Source: Orobanche coerulescens (taxonomy: Eukaryota > Streptophyta > Magnoliopsida > Lamiales > Orobanchaceae). Taken from it: a stretch of DNA of 64,000 nucleotides. The translations under genes were made by a program, and so were the position numbers. This document shows positions 55,460-64,000 of the stretch, one piece after another. Positions within the stretch are counted from its first letter, which is position 1. The number at the start of each line of letters is the position of its first letter. The notes beneath the pieces were generated by a model. The model was not told where the DNA came from. It was given only the letters and a program-made list of their open reading frames with translations, and ran no database searches. The stretch covers positions 138,618,096 to 138,682,095 of the forward strand of contig CM065802.1 in NCBI GenBank assembly GCA_033398695.1, written 5' to 3'.

Positions 55460-56110
55460 GTGAAAAAGAAGGATGGGTCACTTCGTTTGTGTATCGATTA
55501 CCGAGAGTTGAACAAAGTGACCATCAAAAACAAGTATCCGCTCCCGAGGATTGATGACTTGTTTGATCAGTTGCAAGGGGCAACCGTGTTTTCAAAGATT
55601 GATTTGAGATCGGGGTATTATCAGCTCCGAGTGAAGGATACCGATATTCCGAAGACGGCCTTTCGGATGAGATATGGTCACTACGAGTTTGTGGTTATGC
55701 CTTTTGGGCTAACCAACGCCCCAGCCGTGTTCATGGAGCTTATGAACAAGGTCTTTATCGAGTACCTCGATAAGTGTGTAGTCGTTTTTATCGATGATAT
55801 CCTGATTTACTCGAGGAGCGAGGAGGAGCACGCCCGTCATTTGCATATCGTGTTAGATATTTTGAGAACTCAGCATCTTTTTGCGAAGTTCTCAAAGTGT
55901 GAGTTTTGGTTGCGGGAGGTTATGTTTCTTGGTCATGTGATCTCGGCCGAGGGTGTTCGTGTTGACCCACATAAGGTAGAGGCAGTGTTGGATTGGGCGC
56001 CGCCCAAGAACGTGAAGGAGGTCCGCAGTTTTCTGGGATTAGCTGGGTATTATCATAGATTCGTCGAGGGGTTCTCTAAGCTCGCTCGACCGCTGACTCA
56101 GTTGTTATAG
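55460..56110 (+). pseudogene. Tekay-F reverse transcriptase
   Basis: 216 aa in the same frame: [40 protein letters not shown], catalytic [54 protein letters not shown]. It ends at TAG 56108-56110 in place of a Gln (LTQLL-stop-KSE). Confidence 0.9.
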
Positions 56111-56125
56111 AAGTCAGAAAAGTTT

Positions 56126-56458
56126 GTGTGGACCGATGAGAGGCAGAGTAGTTTTGAGGAGTTGAAGAAGCGGTTGACGACCGCTCCTGTCTTGGCTTTA
56201 CCGAGTGGTAATGAGGGTTTCTCAGTTTTTAGGGATGCTTCGGGACAAGGGCTCGGATGCGTACTTATGCAACACGGGAGGACGATTGCCTATGCTTCCC
56301 GTCAGTTGAAACCATACGAGTTGAATTATTCTACGCACGACCTCGAGTTGGCCGCAGTTGTATTTGCGTTGAAGATTTGGCGTCATTACTTGTATGGCTC
56401 GTCGTGTCAGATTTTCACCGATCACAAGAGCCTGAAGTACATTTTTACGCAGAAATAG
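56126..56458 (+). pseudogene. Tekay-F RNase H
   Basis: 110 aa: [20 protein letters not shown] (Arg where B and C have Ser in YSDASG), [35 protein letters not shown], then TAG at 56456-56458 in place of Glu (QKELNMR in B). Confidence 0.88.
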
Positions 56459-57376
56459 CTTAATATGAGACAGAGGAGATGGTGGGAGTTGATTAAGAAC
56501 TACGACCTCTAGATTCTATATCATCCGGGTAAGGCAAATGTGGTGGCAGATGCCTTGAGCTGGAAATCGGTAGCGCTTCGGGCGCTTGAGTTGCTTACGG
56601 CCCAGTCGGGACTTCAGCGACAGTTTATGAGGTTGAGCATTAAGGTTGTACTACTAGAGAGTTTCGGGCAGTTGCGTACTCTTGAGATTTCTTCATCTCT
56701 GGTCGATGATATTAAATCGGGACAGTTGGAGGACCCGATGTGTATTCAGCTACGATAGAGTGTAGGAAAGGGGAAAGCCCTGGGATTTGTTATTCATGAG
56801 GATGGTGTGTTGAGATTCCGAGGTCGGTTGTGTGTTCCGAACGACTCGGAATTGAGACAGAGTATTATGCGAGAGGCTCATGCATCACCTTACTCAGTCC
56901 ATCCGGGCTCGAATAAAATGTATAAAGATTTGAGGAAAAATTTCTGGTAGAACGACATGAAGAATGAGGTAGTTCAGTTTGTGGCTAAGTGTTTGACTTG
57001 TCAGCAAGTCAAGATTGAGCATCAGCGGCCAGCCGGGCTGTTGAAACCACTTCCCGTCCCGGAGTGAAAGTGGGAGGATATCTCTATGGATTTCGTCACG
57101 GGATTACCGAGGACGAAGACTGGTATGAATATGGTGTGGGTGATTGTAGACCGACTAACTAAGTCGGCGCATTTTCTGGGCATCAAGGATACTTGGGGTC
57201 CAGAAAAATTGGCTCGTATTTTTATCGCACAGATAATGAGACTTCATGGTACGCCGAGGACCATTATTTCAGACGGAGATGGCCGATTTTTATCGCATTT
57301 TTGGCAGGCGGTAGATAAGGAATTGGGGACACAGTTACGTTTGAGCACTTCGTTCCATCCCCAGACCGATGGGTAG
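56459..57376 (+). pseudogene. Tekay-F RNase H tail and integrase N-terminal part
   Basis: Same frame, with stops at 56510-56512, 56756-56758, 56948-56950, 57065-57067 and 57374-57376. Between them are [14 protein letters not shown], the integrase zinc domain ([29 protein letters not shown]) and core ([51 protein letters not shown]). In the second core motif SDGDG replaces the SDRDG of A, B and C. Confidence 0.85.
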
Positions 57377-57406
57377 TCCGAACGTACCATTCAGACGTTC
57401 GAGGAT

Positions 57407-58129
57407 TTGTTGCGCGCGTACGCGTTAGATTGGAGTAGTGACTGGGAGGAGCATTTGGCCTTAATTGAGTTTACTTATAATAATAGCTGGCACGCGTCGA
57501 TTAAGATGGCACCATATGAGGCACTTTATGGCCGACGTTGCCGATCACCGATATGTTGGGATGAGCTGTCCGATCTAGTTGGCACCGAGCCAGACCTTGT
57601 GTTAGAGACGAGGGAGAAAGTTGAATTGATTAGAAAGAGAATGTTGGCTGCTCAGAGTCGACAAAAGTCTTATGCGGATGTTAGGCGTCGACCTTTGGAG
57701 TTTGAGGTGGGAGATCATGTTCTGTTGAGAGTGTCTCCGACGAAGGGAGTTTTCCGTTTTGGGAAAAAGAGGAATCTCAGCCCGAGATATATTGGGCCTT
57801 TCGAGATATTGGAGAGAGTCGGCGAGTTGGCATACCGTTTGGCTTTGCCTCCGTCGCTAAGTCATGTTCATAGCGTATTTCACGTTTCCCAGTTGAGGAA
57901 GTACATCCCGGACCCGTCTCACATTATTGATTTTGGAGATGTGGAGATCGAGAAAGATGTTACGTTTGAGGAGAGGCCCGTCAGAATTTTGGGGCGTTGC
58001 GACAAGCAGTTAAGGCACACAACCATTCCTTTGGTTAAGGTGCAATGGTCGAGGCACGGAGTAGAAGAAGCGACGTGGGAGTTAGAGGAGGATATGCGTT
58101 CGAGGCATCCCGAACTTTTTGATTCTTAA
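57407..58129 (+). pseudogene. Tekay-F integrase C-terminal part with chromodomain
   Basis: 240 aa to the natural stop: AYALDWSSDWEEHLALIEFT, SWHASIKMAPYEALYGRRCR, GPFEILERVGELAYRLALPP, HVHSVFHVSQLRKYIPDP and chromodomain (VRILGRCDKQLRHTTIPLVK, WELEEDMRSRHPELFDS). It is the parent of the two upstream tail copies. The polypurine tract follows at about 58144-58164. Confidence 0.9.
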
Positions 58130-58698
58130 GTTCCGGGACGAAACTTTATTTTAGAGGGGGAGAATGTAATATCCGTAACTTTCATTTTTAGCAGTTTCCA
58201 TTTTTGGTGTATGTTTATTTTTATCGACTCGCTTGTAACCATTTCGACATTTTGAATCTACTTTATTCTTAGAGTTTTTCCAATTGGACGAGTTTTGGTG
58301 ATGTTTTCACGTGATTTCATTTTATGACATGTTTTGCCGTATGAACGTTCGATTCTCGTAAAACTCGTTTGTTTTCGTTGTTTCTTGGTTTGTACAAGTT
58401 CGTATGATTGAGTTGGTCGTGTGGAGACTTTCAGTTCGTTGATCCGACATCGTTTCGTGATTTTCGGTCACTTGGGCCATTTTTGTAATTTCCTAATAGT
58501 TTAGGGAATCTCATTTTCGTTGTCGCATTACGGACCCTCCGGTGGTCGGAATTATATTTTCTTTTAGCACTTAGCTCCGTCGTCTGGTATGCTTCGTGTT
58601 TATGTTTCTGGATTCTGACCTCGTCGTGCGTTTCGTGTATTGTACCTTCGACTGCAGCGTACTCCTGATGTGAGCGGCAGATCAATCGACTGCGTAGG

Positions 58699-58875
58699 TA
58701 GCGCACGCTACTCCTGTTGCCTTGCGTGCGCTACTGATGTGCAGTTAGCGTGCGCTAACTCGTTATTGTTAGCGTGCGCTAGCGAGTGGCAGCAGTAGCT
58801 ACTGGACCGGTTACAGCCCCGTTAGCGCGCGCTATCTATGTTAGTTAGCGTGCGCTAACTTCACATTTATACAAG
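58699..58875 (+). promoter_or_regulatory. Palindrome array and altered TATA of Tekay-F 3' LTR
   Basis: Copies start at 58699, 58722, 58746, 58770, 58823 and 58846 (spacings 23, 24, 24, 53, 23), matching the 5' LTR. Confidence 0.85.
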
Positions 58876-59119
58876 TCAGCGGGCAGTTCAGAAACAGCAG
58901 TTTTATTATTTTCTCTTCGTTTCTTCGACGTGCGACCTCAGAGGCGATTTACACCGGTAGTAGTCGGAGTTCTCTTCAAATTCCATCACGGTAGAATCGA
59001 GCCATCACATCATAATCAGCATAATCACCCTTCATCAGCCGAATTCAAGGAACCGTCGTTTTCCACCTGGACCGTTCGTAGTCGTGTTTCACTTCCGTTT
59101 CTACAAGAATGTCTCAAAG

Positions 59120-59532
59120 GCAAGTACTTTACATTTGTTACATGTTCTAGTATTTGAATTATGGCTATATGTGGTTGTTGTGGGAGGATATGTGTATATT
59201 CACCTAGGGACGGTCCGACGGGGCCTCTAGGGATACGTATTGCCGTGTGTGTGCGTATCACGAACTGTGGTTAACCACCCAGGGATGTCCGACGGGGCTC
59301 TGCGGGATACGGTGGCCGTGAGTCACGTACCAAGGTTAACTTTGAATTGTTTTGGTTGGAGAAAATGTGTTTTGTGCTTGTGCATGGTAAATATTCCGGA
59401 ATATAAAATGTTTTCTAAAATGACTTTTTGGCGCATATATTCATCTGATTAGAATGTAGTTCAAATGGATTGTACTTGCACTACCAGTTGTCGCTAACTC
59501 CTTAAATGGGGGAAATACTTTTTGTATTTCAG
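59120..59532 (+). other. Putative GC-AG intron in Tekay-F 3' LTR, 413 nt
   Basis: Same donor (AAAG/GCAAGTAC) and acceptor (TTTGTATTTCAG/GT) as the 5' LTR, and the same length. Confidence 0.45.
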
Positions 59533-59914
59533 GTATTGATCGTGGGGACAAGCGAGCACTCGAGCCGTATGAGGATGATGGGCAAGCATGATATTGTCCA
59601 GTAGTCGATTCTTGGTGTTTTGTTTTGTCGATTATGGTTGATGTATTGTTTTGGGATTTTTGTATTATAAAATTGGTTTAAGTACTCGAGTACTTCCCGT
59701 TTGAATTGTTAATGTTGTGTCCCCGTTTTGGGGAAATGGATTTGATGTCAGACTTTATTTGTCGATTGTAGCCTTTTATTTGAATTGTCGTTTTTATTAA
59801 TCATTGTTGGTCGTTGTCGAACGTCTTGTTTGGTACGTTAGCCTGGTGGATTCCACAGTGTGGGGTCCACGGCGCTGTAATATGCCCTGAATATCTTGGG
59901 GGTGTTACACCTAT

Positions 59915-60268
59915 AACGTGTGCTCCCACGAACCATTAGTGTTCGACAGGCACTCTCCATGTCAAAGAACACGTCATACAAGTCTTCACATAAACTTAAC
60001 GACCAGTCAAGTTTCATCGACTTGCGAACGATTAAGTATTTGAGCTATAAACCTTTCCAGTGCCGACCCCTTATCTAATAAGGAGTGGAACGTTTTGCTC
60101 TCAAATACGCGGACTAGTTTCTATATGTATATTTACGAGTTAGGAATGCCAGTAACTTCCAGTAAATAAAGAAACATCCATTGCCTTATATTAATGATTT
60201 ACATAATTACAAGTACAATGCCCTCACTCAACATCCTCTGAGTGGCATTCTAGGGCATACTCCTAACA
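59915..60268 (-). repeat. 5' LTR of Copia-E, second part
   Basis: Resumes after the CCTAT duplication with AACGTGTGCTCCCACG and ends CTCCTAACA at 60268, followed by the TTCCA duplication of the Copia-E insertion in Tekay-C. Confidence 0.92.
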
Positions 60269-60376
60269 TTCCAGCCACCTCCTTTGCCTCATATTCAGCT
60301 CCCGCTGAATGAATATGTACTTCAGACTTTTATGATCGGTAAATATCTGACATGCGTAGCCAAAAAGATAGTGACG

Positions 60377-61744
60377 CTAAATCTTGAGCGCAAAGACAAC
60401 TGCCGCTAACTCCAAATCGTGAGTAGGGTAGTTGAGATTGTACGGCCTCAACTGTCTTGACGCATACGCAATGGTCTTTCCGTGCTGCATCAATACACAC
60501 CCAAGACCCTGACCCGAAGCATCACTATAAATAGCAAAACCCTCGTTGCCACACGGCAATGCTAAGATCGGGGCTGAAGTCAAACGCCTCTTCAGCTCCT
60601 CAAAACTCGCCTGTCTCTCGTCATTCCAGACGAACTTCTCGGATTTCTGGAGCAACTGTGTAAGTGGACGAGCTAGTTTCGAGAATCCCTCAACGAACCT
60701 ACGGTAGTAGCCAGCCAAATCCAAGAAACTACGGACCTCCTTCACATTGTTAGGTGGTGACCAATCCAACACTGCCTTAAACTTCTGTGGATCCACACGG
60801 ACCCCCTCGGCTGAAATCACGTGGCCTAGAAACATCACTTCCTTCAGATAGAACTCATATTTCGAGAACTTCGCATAGAGTCGCTCGGTCATCAAAATGT
60901 CTAACACCACGCGCAACTGACGCACATGCTCCTCCTCGTTCCTCGAATAAATAAGGATATCGTCAATGAAGACGACGACACACTTATCCAAATACTCAAT
61001 AAAGATCTTGTTCATCAACTGCATGAACACCGCCGGCGCATTAGTCAACCCGAAGGGCATGACCACAAACTCATAATGTTCGTACCTCGTCCAAAAAGCT
61101 ATTTTCGGAATGTCGGACTCCTTCACCCGAAGCTGGTAGTACCCCGATCTCAAGTCGATCTTCGAGAATACCGCAGCTCCCTGAAACTGATCGAACAAGT
61201 CATCAATTCTCGGAAAGGGATATTTGTTCTTGATGGTCACCTTGTTTAGCTTGCGGTAGTCGATACATAAACGCAGTGAACCATCCTTATTCCGCACAAA
61301 CAGAACCGGTGCGCCCCAAGGTGAAGCACTCGGTCGAATATACCCCGACTCAAGAATCTCACTCAACTGCTTCTTCAACTCGGACATCTCTGAAGGTGCC
61401 ATGCGATACGGCGCCTTCGAAATTGGAGTCGCACCCGGCTCTAGTTCAATAGCAAACTCAACCTCCCGGTCCGGTGGTAACCCAGGTAACTCATCAGGAA
61501 AGATGTCAGGAAATTCACTAACGACTGGAATCGATGAAAGCTCGACTCCACCATCCTCTGCCTTCAAGGCGTAACACCAATAACAGTAGACCCCTTCCGT
61601 ATGAGTCTCATTGCCTTCAAGGCGTTGATTACGAATTTTTGGTTTCTCTTTCGCCTCGCGAAAGAGTGCTCGGTGCCGTCCTAGGCTACCATGGTGATGA
61701 TTCTCGTGCGGTAGTTCATGATTACACCATGCCGCTCGAGCCAA
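60377..61744 (-). pseudogene. Tekay-C reverse transcriptase-RNase H
   Basis: 455 aa. After an unrelated out-of-frame start (about 40 codons) it reads [16 protein letters not shown], the protease-RT linker, then RT ([40 protein letters not shown], catalytic [18 protein letters not shown]) and RNase H ([33 protein letters not shown]). The frame is lost near 60377. Further RNase H sequence runs to the Copia-E insertion at 60273 and resumes at 28058. Confidence 0.87.
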
Positions 61745-62336
61745 TCATCCCCGAGATCAAATCCTCACCCTCGATGCCCACAACAATAAGATTAGAGGGC
61801 CAAGCCCTCTCACAAATACACACAGAATAGTCTCGGATCTCTCGATCACCAACAATCCTATCACCGCTAGGAAGTTTAACGATGAAAGGCTCACAAGGCG
61901 ACAAATAGTCAAGACTTAAACGGCGTACACACTCCAGAGATATGAATGAATGAGTAGCACACGAATCGAAAAGCACACTGACAGGATGAGAATGGATATG
62001 AACGGTACCTGTCGCCACAGTGGCTGCTGGATCATCGGCCCTCCTCATCTCGTAAACTCGCGGATGAGCAGAGCCGACACTGGAAGCTCCCCCTCTAGCG
62101 CGTTGACCCCGACCTCTTCTTCGGTTGGCACTCAGCGGAGGTTGTGGATTAGATGGCCCTTGGTTCACACTCGGCTCCCTAGGCGCTGGGAAGGAAGCCT
62201 GGGCACCAAGAGTCTTCTCTCTCTCAGCACAAAAAGCAGCCTTGTGGCCCGGCTGGCCACGCCGATTACATGTCAGCAACGGACTCAGACAAGCTCGACT
62301 GATGTGGCCTGGTCGGCCATAGTTAAAACACTTCAC
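61722..62336 (-). pseudogene. Tekay-C zinc knuckles and protease, both damaged
   Basis: 204 aa. Both CCHC knuckles have lost the second Cys: CFNYGRPGHISRAC (Tyr) and CNRRGQPGHKAAFC (Arg). The protease motif reads FDSCATHSF instead of FDSGATHSF. The end ([16 protein letters not shown]) is out of frame relative to the [16 protein letters not shown] of B. Confidence 0.85.
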
Positions 62337-62435
62337 ATCACAGCAAGGAGTACTAGCAGCCCCGCGGAACCCCCCAGAAGAACGAGCTGTATAACTACGA
62401 ACGAGAACATTAGCAGACTGAGATTTCTGCTGACC

Positions 62436-63297
62436 TCAACCCTCTTGGCCCGAAAAATTTCCGGTGGACTTCTGTTTCTTGCTCTCACGAGCCGCCTCAC
62501 TAGCCGTCAAAGACATGTCATAAGCAAGAGCCCTACTATGATAATCCTTCAAGGTGGTGCAGGCGAGCCCAGACATGTAGTCACGAATCTTCAGTTTCAT
62601 CCGTCTGGAAAAATGAAAAATCTTGTCGCTCTCCTCTCTAACTTGGGTCTTCACGAAGCCCAACTCCCAGTTGTAATCAGCAATAGCCTGAGAAACAGGA
62701 ATGTCCCGAGGCTGAGCATCATAAAAAGCATGGACTCGAGCCTGCTTAACTGGCCACGGGCAATACTCGGTCTCCATCAGATCTTTGAACTCGACCCATG
62801 AAGCAGCATGGTCCTTAGGCTCAACAACCTCCCACCAGTCAGTAGCGTCCCTAGTGAGAAAGTACTGGGCAATAGGGACCTTGCGATCCTCGGGACAGTT
62901 GGTGGCAACAAAGACTTTGGACATCTCCTTGATCCACCCCTCCCAGGCACTCGGGTATGAAGCCCCCGAGAACTGAGTAGGATGCATCTTGATGACATCC
63001 TGAAGCCAACGGTCTGCTCCGCCCCTAGCAGCATGGGCCAGAGTCGGGTTCTGAACCACCTGGGCTATCGCAGCCATTTGGTTCACCATTTGTTGCATCA
63101 CAACTGCAACACCAAGATCGGCGCCACCACCGTTTGCGCCCTCCTGAGTAGCACTATGGCTTTGATGACCATCAGTACTATCAGCTCCAAAATTGTATGA
63201 CGTGGCCGCCTCACTGGCTGCCCCACGTCCCCGACCGCGTCCACAGCCACGTCCGCGACCTCTACCTCGGCATCTCCCAGCATCCATACTGAAGATA
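62436..63297 (-). pseudogene. Tekay-C gag
   Basis: From ATG 63297 directly after ATCTTCAGT: MDAGRCRGRGRGRGCGRGRG, then a low-complexity stretch, the gag domain (WEGWIKEMSKVFVATNCP, YFLTRDATDWWEVVEPKD, VSQAIADYNWELGFVK, TLKDYHSRALAYDMSL) and a stop at 62436 before the zinc knuckles. The open frame extends upstream to 63347, but homology with A and B puts the start at 63297. Confidence 0.85.
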
Positions 63298-63298
63298 A

Positions 63299-63405
63299 GA
63301 GGTAGCAATTGCAATATGATGGTAAGTATGAGCGGAAAAACAATCACAGTTCAAGAATTGGAAGTACGATACAAGGAAACAAAGAATCGAGTAAGGAAAA
63401 CTTAC
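63299..63405 (-). other. Putative leader intron (GT-AG) of Tekay-C, 107 nt
   Basis: Sense donor TGCTCGTAAGTTTTCC (GT at 63405) and acceptor CTCTTATCTTCAG ending at 63299, one base before the gag ATG. Confidence 0.45.
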
Positions 63406-63508
63406 GAGCACCGGAAGTACTGAGATGATGGCAGCGGGGTGACAATGCGCAAAACAAAACACAACTAGACCCAATTAACCGACAAGCCTAGGTATCCATA
63501 AACCCAGT

Positions 63509-63520
63509 GCTCCGATACCA
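63509..63520 (-). other. Primer-binding site of Tekay-C
   Basis: Sense TGGTATCGGAGC, one base from the initiator tRNA-Met complement. Confidence 0.85.
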
Positions 63521-63525
63521 TTTTC

Positions 63526-64000
63526 TGTAACACCCCCAAGAAATCCCAGGAATGTAACAGCGTCGTGGACCCCTACATAGGCTAGGTAATCAACTTCACT
63601 CGTCGACTCACGGAGTCGACGCAATAACACCACATCATAAAGACGTAAAACAATAATAATCCACCCGGTTCGACCGGTCATTCAAGCAATAATAATAAAC
63701 CAATGAAAACATAACTGACAACCCAATACATTTTTCAAAGAAAATCAAAAGCTCCTAAGTACTCGAGTACGTCTATTAGTTCACAAGTTGAGAAAAAAAC
63801 CATATTGAAATGGACAACGGATAATAAAGAAACTCGCTTGCACATGTCAACAACCCAGACCAGCATCCTCGTACTGTCCAAATGCCCGCTCGTACGGCTG
63901 AACATAACCTGAAATTCATAAAATGAATTTCCCCAAAAAGGGTCTCCCAAAGGGGATTAATAATTACGCTAGTACAAGTAGGCCAAATGAACAACTTACA
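63526..64000 (-). repeat. 5' LTR of Tekay-C, cut by the window end
   Basis: Begins TGTAACACCCCCAAG in plus orientation and follows 24230-24705 closely, with visible differences including an 11-base gap near 63577. The palindrome array would lie beyond the window. Confidence 0.92.

Larger units (their letters stand above)
48985..59909 (+). mobile_element. Tekay-F with two extra chimeric units
   Basis: 10,925 bp flanked by CCTAT (48980-48984, 59910-59914). Structure: two tandem 1236-bp units (LTR head joined to integrase tail and polypurine tract), full 5' LTR, primer site, gag-pol in one frame with ten stops, polypurine tract and 3' LTR. The chromodomain end identifies a Tekay/Del-like chromovirus. 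It inserted in the opposite orientation inside the 5' LTR of Copia-E. The close similarity of its repeats suggests it is the youngest Tekay here. Confidence 0.93.
58165..59909 (+). repeat. 3' LTR of Tekay-F
   Basis: 1745 bp, TGTAATATCCG to GGGGGTGTTACA, highly similar to the 5' LTR. It carries the palindrome array at 58699-58857, and the TATA box is altered to TTTATACAAG (58866-58875). Confidence 0.95.
28064..60268 (-). mobile_element. Copia-E, full element with three nested insertions
   Basis: Flanked by the 5-bp duplication TTCCA (28059-28063 and 60269-60273). Without its three insertions and their duplications it would be about 9.75 kb, close to Copia-D (9.5 kb). Minus-strand order is 5' LTR (47353-60268, split by Tekay-F), primer site, leader, gag (split by Copia-D), protease-integrase (split by a solo LTR), RT-RNase H and 3' LTR (28064-30046). 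Integrase before RT is the Copia order. I do not assign a lineage; Angela or TAR-like is possible. Confidence 0.92.
24230..64000 (-). mobile_element. Tekay-C, chromovirus split by Copia-E
   Basis: The 3' LTR (24230-26381) and pol 3' part (26382-28063) lie left of Copia-E. RT, protease, gag, primer site and 5' LTR (from 63526, cut by the window end) lie right of it. The two halves join inside the RNase H region at the TTCCA target duplication. The LTRs are of the TTACGGCCGTAA class, like B. It is the host of the largest nest in the window. Confidence 0.9.

Overview
The window is intergenic repeat DNA from a flowering plant. Nearly all of it is LTR retrotransposons. It contains Ty3/Gypsy chromoviruses with a C-terminal chromodomain (Tekay/Del-like), a Ty1/Copia family with LTRs of about 2 kb, a SIRE/Maximus-type Copia LTR fragment, and older decayed Gypsy and Copia pieces. 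I see no host gene, tRNA or rRNA. Most primer-binding sites read TGGTATCAGAGC or TGGTATCGGAGC on the sense strand, matching the 3' end of plant initiator tRNA-Met.

Layout. 1-999: SIRE-type LTR fragment. 1083-8968: Tekay-A (minus), decayed, with one LTR truncated. 8969-9344 and 18444-18860: two halves of an older Tat-like LTR, split by Tekay-B (9345-18443, minus), which keeps both LTRs and a nearly open gag-pol. 18861-20100: leader, gag start and LTR of another minus-strand element. 20440-24229: heavily decayed Copia-like DNA. 24230 to the end of the window: Tekay-C (minus). It was split by Copia-E (28064-60268, minus; duplication TTCCA), which itself carries three later insertions. These are a solo LTR of its own family (32142-34130; duplication CATAC), full-length Copia-D (35203-44725, plus; CAGTG) and Tekay-F (48985-59909, plus; CCTAT). 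The order of insertion, C then E then solo/D/F, is read directly from the interrupted sequences and their 5-bp duplications.

Most interesting signal. The U3 promoters of all four Tekay elements carry arrays of 12-14 bp palindromes at about 22-23 bp pitch (close to two helical turns); in A, B and F the array ends about 6-11 bp from the TATA position. A and F use TTAGCGYRCGCTAA and B and C use TTACGGCCGTAA. B and F nonetheless share the same layout (two palindromes, a gap of about 52 bp, then four), so the architecture is conserved while the palindrome has been exchanged. Downstream, each 5' leader has what look like two conserved introns: a GC-AG intron inside the LTR and a short GT-AG intron ending just before the gag ATG. 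Tekay-F also starts with two tandem 1236-bp chimeras of LTR head plus integrase tail. Its gag-pol is one indel-free frame broken only by ten stop codons.

Lineage names come from recalled motifs, not from a search. LTR divergence was not computed.
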